From Takakia lepidozioides (Eukaryota > Streptophyta > Takakiopsida > Takakiales > Takakiaceae), in the NCBI GenBank assembly GCA_030704615.1, contig CM060733.1:71300001-71364000 (forward strand): DNA of 64,000 nt, written 5' to 3'. This document shows, one piece after another, positions 44,641-54,083 of this stretch. The position numbers were made by a program, and so were the translations under genes. The notes beneath the pieces are model-generated. The model made no database searches. It saw only the letters and a program-made list of their open reading frames with translations, and was not told the origin of the DNA. Numbering within the stretch: position 1 is the stretch's first letter; every line of letters begins with the position of its first letter.

Positions 44641-44994
44641 GAGGACTAGACTGGTTCAGAAATGGGGACTAGACTTTGTTGGACCAATTATTCCACCAGC
44701 CAAGAATACACAGAACAAGTATATAATCACAGCCACTGATTATACTACAAAGTGGGTGGAAGCTAAAGCTCTGAGGGACAACACAGCTAAGTACACAGCA
44801 AGGTTCCTGTATGAGAACATACTTACACGATTTGGCTGTCCCCTGGAATTTATCAGTGACCAGGGAAGTCACTTCATTAATGAGACCATTGAACTATTGA
44901 TTAAGGAGTTCATGATTGTGCATAAGAAGAGTACAACTTATTACCCACAGGGTAATGGGCAGGCAGCGGCTACCAACAAAATACTATGTACTAT
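44641..44994 (+). pseudogene. G5 integrase core fragment, joined directly to nucleocapsid
   Basis: Protease, reverse transcriptase and RNase H are deleted. The sequence jumps at about 44,646 to the integrase core: [30 protein letters not shown] and YYPQGNGQAAATNK. The first two catalytic Asp are present, but the Glu has become Ala (NGQAAATNK against NGQAEVTNK in G2). It stops at GTACTATC, where foreign sequence begins. Confidence 0.85.
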
Positions 44995-45008
44995 CCCTCC
45001 TGCAGTTG

Positions 45009-45090
45009 TACAACGGGCACTCCCGTTGTAGTGATGCAGGGTCTTAACGGTAAGACAAAATGTAATGTCACTCCCCTGCATTCACACTAC
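45009..45090. repeat. Small hairpin-forming insertion, CACTAC ends
   Basis: TACAACGGG (45,009-45,017) and CCCGTTGTA (45,022-45,030) form a perfect stem. Next to it GTAGTGATGCAGGG (45,028-45,041) pairs with CCCCTGCATTCACACTAC (45,073-45,090), apart from a small bulge. It lies at the breakpoint where integrase sequence changes orientation. CACTAC at both ends recalls CACTA-element termini, but it is too short to classify. Confidence 0.55.
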
Positions 45091-45091
45091 A

Positions 45092-45162
45092 TGACCACAA
45101 AGCTGTCAGCAGCTTTGTATCCCAATCCGTTCTGTTTGCATTGATTATCTTAGCCAAGATAT
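45092..45162 (-). pseudogene. Inverted integrase fragment
   Basis: About 70 bases matching 7,630-7,698, that is, gypsy-A integrase in minus orientation. It is exactly the sequence that should follow G5 integrase at 44,994, but inverted. This points to a local inversion or template switch together with the hairpin insertion. Confidence 0.8.
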
Positions 45163-46116
45163 CCCTGCATACAGGTAATTTCATGGGCATACTGTGCTTA
45201 TGCTTTGCCAGGATAAAAATGGCTAAGTCATGACCATGCGTATTTTCATCCGTAGGATGCACGTTTTCATCCCAGGTGTTTAACCTAGAAACGCGGGTTG
45301 AGGAAAACGAAGAGGAAGATGACGGGCAACTCTTAGCAGCTGCTGCGAGCAGTGGGGTTGTCAGGGCCGTCTGTTTGTGGGAGGTTGTACCTACGCTATG
45401 GGACTCTGCTTGGTTTTGAGAGCGGCATTCAGTGCTTCTGCTTGGTATTCTGTGTAAGGGAAAGCGGTGCCGCTTCTCTCGTAGTGATGATCAATTCCTG
45501 GAGTAGGAGCATGTAAGAAGAGCGGCGCACCACCGCTGTCGCCATTGCCTTGAAGAAAACAGTTATGGGCAGATGAGCAAGCAAGGAAACGGCCAGCTGC
45601 TGGAAGCACAAGGAAGTGAGTTGTGGGCACAATCAATGGAGGGGATGAGGCATGTGAAGTGCTGGCTGGATGGCAACTCAGGTTATCTGTAATCAAAGCT
45701 TATAGCTGCTTTTGTGTCATCTTACTATAGGACCATATCAATTCTTAGGGAAGAATTGCACGCATAGAAGGATAGAGTATTTAGTTGGCAAGCCACAGGA
45801 TGTTCCATAGGATGAAGAGGAGCCATCATGGCATGATAAATACTGGAATCAAGACAAGGAGAATAGGTTGAAGTGGCTGCTGACAGGCGATGGTGAGGTG
45901 CCATCTTGGCAGGCAGATCCACCGCTTCGCTGGAGGATAAAACAGATAAGTTCGTAGACTGTGGGCTTCGGTTTTTGGGGGAGTGGTGACTTAGAAATTG
46001 TTTTGGTGTGGATTTAGGACTGGCTCTATGTAGAGGAGAAGGAGGTAGAGATATGTGATGGAGGAAAAGGTTTTGGAAATGGAATGGAGACTCTGAAACT
46101 TCAAACCAGGATAGGG
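45163..46116. other. Unassigned sequence before LTR-B copy 2
   Basis: No recognised coding sequence. It may include the 5' part of LTR-B, whose start is not defined because copy 1 is truncated on that side. Open frames (for example 45,391-45,696 minus) show no family motif. Confidence 0.4.
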
Positions 46117-46560
46117 AAAGGATGGATGCACCTGATGTTATAGTGTCAGTAGGAGAAATGAGTGGTGGAGAGACTGCTTGTCACTGAATCAAAATGGTCA
46201 CTGTTTATCTTCATTCTTGTTCTTTGTTTCAGTGTTATGAACCTGCACACAATGCTGCCCTGGGTATTGATACACTGGAACCAATGTAGGCCTAGCTTGG
46301 CTGATTGAAAACACCAGTGAGGGTTAGTTAGAACTGTTGAAAACAGAGAAAGGATAATGTGGAAGGGGAGGCAACACCGGCACTGATTTGTTTTTCTTTT
46401 GGAACTAGTTTCCAGCATGGTCTCAGGGTATGAACAACTGAGGTTCAAAGTTGAAGGGAAAAGAGGGCTGTTGGGGTATTTGGTTGAAACCTGTAGAAAG
46501 GCTGAGAGCTGTTTGGGCAATGGCTTCTTTGGAAAAAGGTAGTGTGAAGGGCTGGTCATT

Positions 46561-46601
<41 letters not shown>

Positions 46602-47284
46602 TGAATGGGATGGTTATGCCTTGTGTGACCGAGGATGATTTCAAGGCTGGGTGCACTGTATGCCTGGCTGAGTTGTGCATTGCATTGCATGGTAGATATG
46701 CTGCTGTTGAAGAAGTGAGGAACCTGTAGACCAAGATTAGAGAGAGAGAAAAAAGGATTTGGGAAGGGAGAGAGCTGCTCAGTAAAAGGGGTTGATGGGG
46801 GATGGCCAATTTGGGGAAATAAGATGAAGAAAACATGAACCCTGAAAGAGACCAGTGGCCCTGCAGTTCATGGCAGATCTGAGCTGCCTCCCTCTAAATC
46901 TGTGTCACCATTACAAAAGGGGGCTTCCGACGTGTCACTGCTCAAGGGAGCTTCACATTAAGGGTCGTGTTCAGCGCTGTCATAGGGCTGGTTGCATCAC
47001 AGAAAAGATCATGGCAGCATTGTTGGCGCTGTGATCATAGGGCAAGGATGTTGTATAAAAATAGAACCAAGACCAAGAACAATTCAAAACTCCCCATCCA
47101 TGTCTTCTCTTCCGCTGTGGCGTGGATGAGGATTGCATGAACTCTGATCACGAACGAACTAAGGGAAATCCACAGCCATGTGAAGATGGTTGGATCACTA
47201 GAACGTTCCTTCCTTTTGCTTTGCCTTCAACTAAGGAGGAGTACAGATTAGAATCACCCAGAAGGGGATTCACGCCCCTTCTTT
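46117..47284 (+). mobile_element. LTR-B copy 2
   Basis: Direct repeat of 40,894-42,070, with a GA run at 46,564-46,597 and TATAAAA at 47,054. It ends directly before a TGGTATCAGAGC site, so it acts as a 5' LTR. The true left end is not determined. Confidence 0.8.
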
Positions 47285-47296
47285 TGGTATCAGAGC
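47285..47296 (+). promoter_or_regulatory. Primer-binding site, initiator-Met tRNA type
   Basis: TGGTATCAGAGC is the standard plant LTR-retrotransposon primer-binding sequence complementary to the 3' end of initiator methionine tRNA. It differs from the gypsy-A site. Confidence 0.85.
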
Positions 47297-47424
47297 TTCG
47301 TTAACGCAGTGAACAGCCAAGCAAGACCAAGAGTGAGATCTACCCAAAGAACAATTTCAAAGCTGCCATAGAAGGAGGTACTAAATCCAGAATCCTGAAC
47401 CACTTCTAGAAGGGGAGAATATCC

Positions 47425-47921
47425 TTGTCTCCCATGGACCTAATCATGACTGTGCCCGGAGAGTTAGACAAATTAAAGGGGCTGGTCAAAGTGGTGGAAA
47501 GGGCAATGGTACAACAAAAGGAGACAACTCACAGTGTAGAAATTGTGAGGGATGTTCCAAGGCCTTTGTACTCAGCACACGCGGAGCCCACGATCTCGTA
47601 TGCTTATACTGGTAAGGTTAAAGCGCTTCATGTAATGATTACAATGGGAGATTACCAAGTATTAGGCCAAATTGACACCGGTGCCATGCTTTCTGTAATA
47701 TCCGCAAGTACAGTCAGGGATCTTGGTCTGATGGGATCTGTTGTTACTGATAAGGATGTAAATTACAGAGTAGCCTCAGGTGCTCTTGAGACTGCAATGG
47801 GCAGACTTGAGGACATCAAGGTCAAAGTAGGAGAGCTGACCAATCGCTTGTCCTTTATGGTGGTAAACACGGATACGTATCACATGCTTTTGGGCTTGGA
47901 ATTTCTCAAAAAGTTTGGCGC
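47425..47921 (+). pseudogene. gypsy-B protease fragment
   Basis: The frame from 47,425 contains VLGQIDTGAMLSVISASTVRDLGL and, about 80 residues later, MLLGLEFLKKFG. These are the D-T-G-A active site and the hydrophobic I/LLG end motif of retropepsin-like aspartic proteases. No gag is seen before it. It is fused at about 47,921 directly to integrase, so reverse transcriptase and RNase H are deleted. Confidence 0.75.
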
Positions 47922-49011
47922 GTGCGACATGCCCATGAGGAGTTGGGGCATTTTGGAGTGCGACACACTCACAGTTTACTGCAAGGGCAGTATTGGTGGC
48001 GTGGTATGCATACAAAGGTGCAACAGTTTGTGGCTAGGTGCATGGTGTGTGACAGGGTGCGTGCTTCATTCAACGCCCCTACACCACAGTTGCATCATTT
48101 ACCAATCATGGGATTGGGCTACAGGTGGAGTCTTGACTTCGCAGGACCGTTGCCACTAACTATGCGCCACCACAGATATGTGTTGGTGATGGTGGAACAC
48201 TTCTCCAAGTGGATTGAGTTGGTTCCATTGCCTGACAAGGCTAGTGAGGGGGCTGCGGATGCATTCTTGGATCGTGTGCTTAGCCGATTTGGTGCTCCAG
48301 CTGAGGTACTCACGGACCAAGGGAGAGAGTTCTTGGGGGAGTTTCAGGCTTTGTGTGATAAAGCCTTGATAGACCACCGCACCACTTCTCGGGATCATCC
48401 TGAGGCCGATGGCTTGGCAGAGAAAGTTGTTCAGACGGTGAAGAGGGGTTTGCGCAAGTATGGCTTGCAGAACGGACACCTAAGAGATTGGGATCTTCAG
48501 GTTCCTTGGTTAGCCATGGGCTACAGGTTCAGCAAACAAGCATCACTTGCTCCTTCTCACCATATTTCCTTCTCTTTGGCCGAGAGCCGGATTTGCCTGC
48601 AGCCATTCGTAGGGACACTGCTCAAGTCCTTAACCTTGACGATCCGGACGTGTGGGTACGTGCATGTGATCAGCGTGCAGAATTGTTCAAGAAAGTCATG
48701 CCCATGGCTTTTGAGAACCTTGCCATTGCACAGCACCGTGATACGTTGAGGTATGCCACTATACGTGGTGGAGGATATCGTCCTGGGGTTCGGAGGTTTA
48801 GCCCTGGTGACTATGTTTATTTGCAGCAGACTGCTCCTACGACTCTGGATGTTACTGCAGGGCGTGTTATTCTGAGGGTTCGAGAGGTGTTGCCCTCAGG
48901 GGTCCTGATCTTGGAGGGTCGGGATGGCATGACTTGGAAGGACCATGTGCGTAATTGTGCGCCATGTCACCTTCCAATGTCGATGGCAGAGTTGACCCAA
49001 ACTTGGCAGTG
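47922..49011 (+). pseudogene. int: gypsy-B integrase, frameshifted
   Basis: 47,922-48,560 gives an HHCC zinc-binding region (AHEELGHFGVRHTH ... CMVCDR), then the core with D in WSLDFAGPL, D in LTDQGREF and E in DHPEADGLAE. A frameshift near 48,550 moves to the frame that ends at 49,026 (LLFGREPDLP, then GVRRFSPGDYVYL). GREPDLP and the GDYV motif are typical of gypsy/chromovirus integrase C-terminal regions. It is a separate lineage from gypsy-A. Confidence 0.8.
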
Positions 49012-49172
49012 GTACCTGCAGGTTTGAGGTGCATGCTCTGTGGGTCTGCCAAAGGGGCAGCCACCATGCTGGTGTGTGATCGATGCTCAAGGGGTTGACA
49101 TATGGGATGTTTGACACCACCTCTTGAGAAGGTTCCTGACGGAGATTGGTTGTGTCCACACTGCTTGGGATA
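49012..49172 (+). pseudogene. PHD finger at the C-terminus of the gypsy-B integrase
   Basis: One frame over from the end of integrase, the sequence encodes a PHD finger with complete zinc ligands. The pattern is C-x2-C (49,030), 11 residues, C-D-R-C, S-R-G-stop, H-M-G-C, then LTPPLEKVPDGDWL and C-P-H-C, ending TAG at 49,172. The stop TGA at 49,096 stands where PHD fingers usually have a Trp before the His, so it is probably a decayed TGG. PHD fingers bind modified or unmodified histone H3 tails. At this place the domain could target integration, as chromodomains do in chromoviruses; that is an inference. Confidence 0.7.
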
Positions 49173-49420
49173 GTGGCAGTGGACATGACTAGAGGCAGCT
49201 AACAAGACATGGGAGGCCAAGCTCATAGGAGTCAATACATGAGATCCTAAGCTCAAGTTCACAGCTTGCAAGACAGCGACTAACGATGGGGCAACTCTTG
49301 CACCCGGCCTCTTGATCTATCGAGTTTGAGTGTAGTAGGGATAGTGGTGGAAGACTTAGTGAGGCTATGGTCACTATCACATCTTGTGGCTACCTGGACT
49401 TAGAGGGACCTAAGCACCAG

Positions 49421-49433
49421 CTAGGGGGGCGAT
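49421..49433 (+). promoter_or_regulatory. Possible polypurine tract of gypsy-B
   Basis: CTAGGGGGGCGAT stands directly before TGTGGATAGTAAC, the start of a direct-repeat unit that may be the 3' LTR. The stretch 49,173-49,420 between the PHD finger and this site holds no recognised gene. Confidence 0.4.
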
Positions 49434-50124
49434 TGTGGATAGTAACTGCCATAGTGGGCAGCATAGTGGCAGCCTAGTGACTGACTAGTTGTAGCCTAGT
49501 GGTTGGACTAGTGGGTGGACTAGTGATGGACTAGTGATATACTAGTGTGTGGCGTGCACATGTGTTGTGTGGTTTTGGACAGCGATGTAGTTGTGTAGCG
49601 ATATGTATGCGCACGATAGCTGTCAAGTTATTTTACCACTAGTGTGAAACTAGCTAGGAAATAGCTAGCTTTTACATATTGACATTTAGGATTGGCCCAA
49701 GTGTCAATCCAGGGGTCAAGGCAGATTTAGGCCCTGGAGTGGTTATCTTCACGGCAAGCGCGGGAGGCTCATCTTTCCCGAGTTGAGCCTCACCGCGCCT
49801 AGCTATGGCGCCGTAGTGTGGATTCCCCATGGCGTGGGGTGCACTTGGCTTGACTTGTATTTGAGTGATGAGGTTATATATGCATGAGTTTATGCTTCAG
49901 CTTTGTGAGCTTGTGCTTGTATTCTTCTTCTTTATCATTGTGTGGACTAGTAACTGCCATAGTGGGCAGCATAGTGGCAGCCTAGTGACTGACTAGTTGT
50001 AGCCTAGTGGTTGGACTAGTGGGTGGACTAGTGATGGACTAGTGATATACTAGTGTGTGGCGTGCACATGTGTTGTGTGGTTTTGGACAGCGATGTAGTT
50101 GTGTAGCGATATGTATGCGCACGA
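49434..50124 (+). repeat. Direct repeat, LTR-like, 183 bp twice at 507-bp spacing
   Basis: 49,434-49,616 (TGTGGATAGTAACTGCC to GCGCACGA) is repeated at 49,941-50,124 almost without change. If 49,434-49,940 is an LTR of about 507 bases, the second copy is a truncated one. Inside each are several GGACTAGTG subrepeats. The sequence is unrelated to LTR-B at 46.1-47.3 kb, so the gypsy-B fragment is flanked by two different putative LTRs. Confidence 0.7.
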
Positions 50125-53100
50125 CAGTTTGGAAAAGAAATCACACTTCAAGTGTATAAATGACAAGTAAGGAAATGTGTCAACCTTCCAATGTGCGCGG
50201 AGCCTGTGATGCTCTAACGACTCGTGAATGGTACTCTATGCGGTCCTCATGCGGTACTCGTCACTAGGCCCAACCGGCCTTTCCTACTCGTCTCCAAGTC
50301 TCTCTCCACACATGGAATTGCACAACCTTCTTGCTCAAATTCAACAAGGCCTCAAGGCCACAATGAACTAGGCTTCTTGCCTTAGTCCTCTACAAATTTC
50401 CTATACTAGGGAGCTTCAAGCTCCATTCCCTAGGACCTAGGCCTCCTCAAGCAATTCTAACAAAACAACTACACATGAAGCAAGAGGAAAACTATGCAAT
50501 GGAACTAGGTGAAGAGCAAGGGAAGCCTTGCTCCTCTTTATACTGTTTTTGAGACTAATAAACTAATGAAAATTATTCATTAAACTATTGTATCCTTGGA
50601 GGATTTATAGTAAAATATTCAACATGGATGAAAAGTCTTAGAGGCCAATGAAAGCTGGATTTTCATCCATCCATATGGATGACCAGTTGGCGCGAGTTGT
50701 CATTTCATCCATCCAGCTCCTCCAGGCGAATTTTAGGATTTTTCCATCCATCCATGAAGTAAAAACTCAATTAATCGGCTACCGTGAGTGCCGTCGACTC
50801 AATAATTTGGCGCCGCTGTTAATCGGCTCCATAAATCACCAAACTTGGTGAAAAATCACAATTATATACCCCGCATCAGCCTGTAAATTCTCAGGCCCAT
50901 CGATGGTAAAAAATCATGCCTTTCGCATTCCTTCGTATTTTTGCTACATAAAGTTTTTTGTCGTAGTTTGGAAATCAAATCCCTGGTGGTGGCTCTGGGG
51001 TTCTTTGACCCTGCCACTGAGTCATAGGTTGTAGAGTCCCCTCTAAGTGTCCCGCACTGCTAACAAGTCCACGCTTCGCCACTGAAGTCGTCCTGACTTG
51101 CTGTCGTTTCGGTGCAGCCGTTTGCTTTGTTGCGATATTTCATCGCTGTACACGTTGTTTCTTCCAATTGCCAAGCTCCTCGTTGTGTGTTCCTACTAGA
51201 CTTGAAAGGCGGGAGAAAAAAGAGATCGCAATCAGGGATTGGAACAGTCGTCCTGTATTGTTCAAATATGATTACTTTGCCGTTACTGGTACCGAATTGG
51301 CAGCCTAACCTGCTGTCGATGCAGCTTCCTATGGTCATCTTGACACCGGAGTTCCACTCCATGGTCGTCGCAGACACTGTCTAATTTCCTACGTGCTTTA
51401 CCAACGATTTCCAGACAACTAACAAACTACCCTGTTTTTGGCAATACAATGCCGAAACCGCTTGTCTTATGATAAAAAACGATCTGAAAAAAAAAGTGAA
51501 CCAATATATGCATCTATATATATGTCGACCAATGGGGAACACTCGTCCCGAGTGTAAGAGAATCCAAGATCTTTGGTTCGTAAAATCCTCCTACTAGGGG
51601 TATCCGTGACATCCCTTGGAGTCAACGACTCCCTTGAGTAACATGAAAAAGATGAAGAATAATTCCCCTTAAGCTCTTCCTCCTCGGAGAGAGTTCGAGT
51701 CTTCCGGGAGAAAAAAATAAAAAGCAAAAGCCAAAAAATGTTTCAAAACCACCCAGCTCGCCCTCTTCGGAGAGAGTTGGAGTTTCTAGATAAAAAATAC
51801 TTCAAAACCGCCATTCTCCCCCACCGGACTGGGTTCGACTCCCCTAGATGATGTAAGAGAGATATGCGCGGTGCAAATTGATGAGGTAAGTGGGCTGAGA
51901 GGTAATCCGCTATTTTCTCCCTGAGGGTGGGAAATGGGCTGTCGTCCATAGGAGTTTTGCTGACAAACTTCTTTACATCTCGGGTTGTTATCCACAGGGA
52001 TTCCACCCCTTCCCTGTCCGGGGATGTAATTAGAAGGCGGGGGCTCATATTTGTTGCATCGGAGGAGTTTGCTTTGGATCGTGACCCAATGTTTCCTTGA
52101 CATGAATATCCCGCTAGGAAATGTTCTCTTTGCCCCGATTTCTGTATACTCCACGCCCGCGAACAGACCTGGTCGGGTCTCATCAAGGTCGAGCTCTTGC
52201 AGCCAGAGATAGACGGACTGGCCCTGCTCCGCGGAGACAGGGTGTTTGTTCTAAAAATGGAGCCAGGGGATGGATGGTTGCTTTTATGTGCGTAGGGTTC
52301 AAGAGGAATCGGGCACTAGGTCTGCCTCGCTGTCCAAGGAGCCCGGACCAATTGAGCCGGTCAAAGGGTGGGTCCTGCAAGCAAAGCGTGGGGTTGGCAA
52401 GCAATGTGCACAAAGGTGACCTTCACAGCAGGTAGAAGAGACATGGTAACCTAATACAGCAGGTCAAAAGCGATTACCGATATCGGCAATGAACTCTGGC
52501 GCCAAATTCCCAGGTATTGCGCTCACCAATGTTGGTCACCGATATCTGGGCGTCGGCAAAATTTAATGCATAGAAGCGGGGTGTCATTTTTGTCATCTAG
52601 TGCCAACTTGGCCGATGGCCGAGACATGGAAGTTGGCCCTAAGATGTATCTGGCATCTCCTTCTGAAGCTTCTCCTAAGATCTTGGAGGGTGAAATTAAG
52701 ACTGGACTTTCCCTCATGGGAAGTACAGTAGTGATCTGAGTTTTGGGAAAAAAGCTGAGGTGAAGAGTGTAAACCTGTAAGTGGTGTCAAGTGAGGTACT
52801 CTCCAAATATGTTCTACACGTGAGTCTTGAGAGGAAACTCAGTTGGGAAAGTCAAATGATGCTGATGTACTCTCAATCTACTAGGTCGAAAAGAAGGGAT
52901 GGAATTGGAAGAATGTGTGACATCCTGAGCATATTGCACCTCTGCATTTTGTCTAGGCTTGTGAAGGAACAGACATCATATTTAATGTGTCCTCGTCATA
53001 TCCGTAACCGAAGGACCGTCCCTGCCAGTTCTAGGTCCCTACATTCTCTTCACCCCCCCTATCAATATTGGGAGATAATCACAAGTGCATCAGACAAGTT

Positions 53101-53340
53101 TTTGAGATTAGAAATTGTCTTCATATTCAACATGACCAGGAGGGATCAACTTCGTAAAGGTGCGGATACATGCTAAAAAACTGAGTTAGATCCATGAGCA
53201 TGCCCTGTCTACACGCATTCCTTTGACCGGGACTCCAGATTTTGAATGGACAAGATGAGAGAATCACTTTGTTTCGCTCCTGCTTTCTACATTGCTTCCT
53301 CACTTGTTGAAGTGTGTGCGATGTGTGACAAACGTTGTCA
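50125..53340. other. Intergenic stretch with no recognised gene
   Basis: No long open frame with a family motif on either strand. At 51,684 and 51,775 two similar stretches (GGAGAGAGTT, then TTCAAAACCRCC) form a degenerate direct repeat of about 100 bases. The second is followed by GGTTCGACTCC (51,833), which resembles a Pol III B box. It could be an old tRNA-derived SINE, but no A box is convincing. ATCCATCC-type repeats lie at 50,655-50,755. Confidence 0.45.
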
Positions 53341-53361
53341 TGCCAGTTACTGCTGTTGAAC

Positions 53362-53367
53362 TTTATT
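53362..53367 (-). terminator. Polyadenylation signal of TAF1
   Basis: AATAAA on the minus strand about 295 bases after the TAF1 stop codon. It suggests a 3' end near 53,340. Confidence 0.55.
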
Positions 53368-53660
53368 GAAATAATGGAACACTACAGTAGCATTGAACTG
53401 CTGGGAAGAACAAAGGTTTCAGGATCAGAGTATGAAGTAACCTGAGTTCCCACAATTGTTGAAGCACTGCCAGGAGATCTGGTTGTGCCAGATAATGACC
53501 GCAAATGACCATTTCGAAGTGTAACTTAGTGTCACAATATGAACAAAAGAATTGGAAAGACTCGGGATTTTTGTACACGATTCCCGTCTATAACTGCAAT
53601 TTCTCTCTAAAGCTACCATACAGACAAGCAAGAATACACAACGCCAAAAACAGGAAGCCT

Positions 53661-54083
53661 TCAACACGATCGTAGGCTACGCCGCCGGTCTGGCTGAGGG
53701 GACAGCCCTCTCTTTGGTGTGTAGTCCTCATCAAACCTCTCCACAGCTGACTCCGCCTCAGCCAACTCAGCATCCCGCACTTCAAGCTCGTCATCACAAA
53801 TTTCTAGTAATCTGTCTGCCAGAGGCGGAATCCCAGGGTTCCGTGCATCATTATATATGTGTGCATTGTCTGATATTTGCTGAACGTCCCTCCGAAACTC
53901 GGCCCGGCTACTGTATCGTAGCTTACGGACCTTTTCACGGATGGTGGCTAGGTCCATGGGCCGCTTTACGAACTGAAGATAGTCGGGGGCATCCTTTTTA
54001 GGAACCGGCTTCTGAAATAAATACGATACATCTGACCTCTTCAAAATATCTACAACAGTCCCTAATATGTTGGACAGCTCCAC
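53661..54083 (-). CDS. TAF1: TAF1 last exon: bromodomain
   Basis: 140 codons and TGA after the acceptor GATGTAG. The bromodomain spans about residues 1-110 of the exon: SYLFQKPVPKKDAPDYLQFV, KRPMDLATIREKVRKLRY, RRDVQQISDNAHIYND and GIPPLADRLLEICD. The acetyl-lysine-binding Asn corresponds to the N of HIYND. A short acidic-basic tail follows. Confidence 0.93.
   Translation of the reverse strand: MELSNILGTVVDILKRSDVSYLFQKPVPKKDAPDYLQFVKRPMDLATIREKVRKLRYSSRAEFRRDVQQISDNAHIYNDARNPGIPPLADRLLEICDDELEVRDAELAEAESAVERFDEDYTPKRGLSPQPDRRRSLRSC

Noticed and set aside
45001-45031. Terminus of a full CACTA transposon
   Set aside because: Only a short hairpin with CACTAC ends is present. No partner terminus, 3-bp duplication or transposase was found.
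51684-51850. Possible tRNA or SINE at GGTTCGACTCC
   Set aside because: No convincing A box, acceptor stem or cloverleaf could be drawn. It is mentioned only as a B-box-like match.
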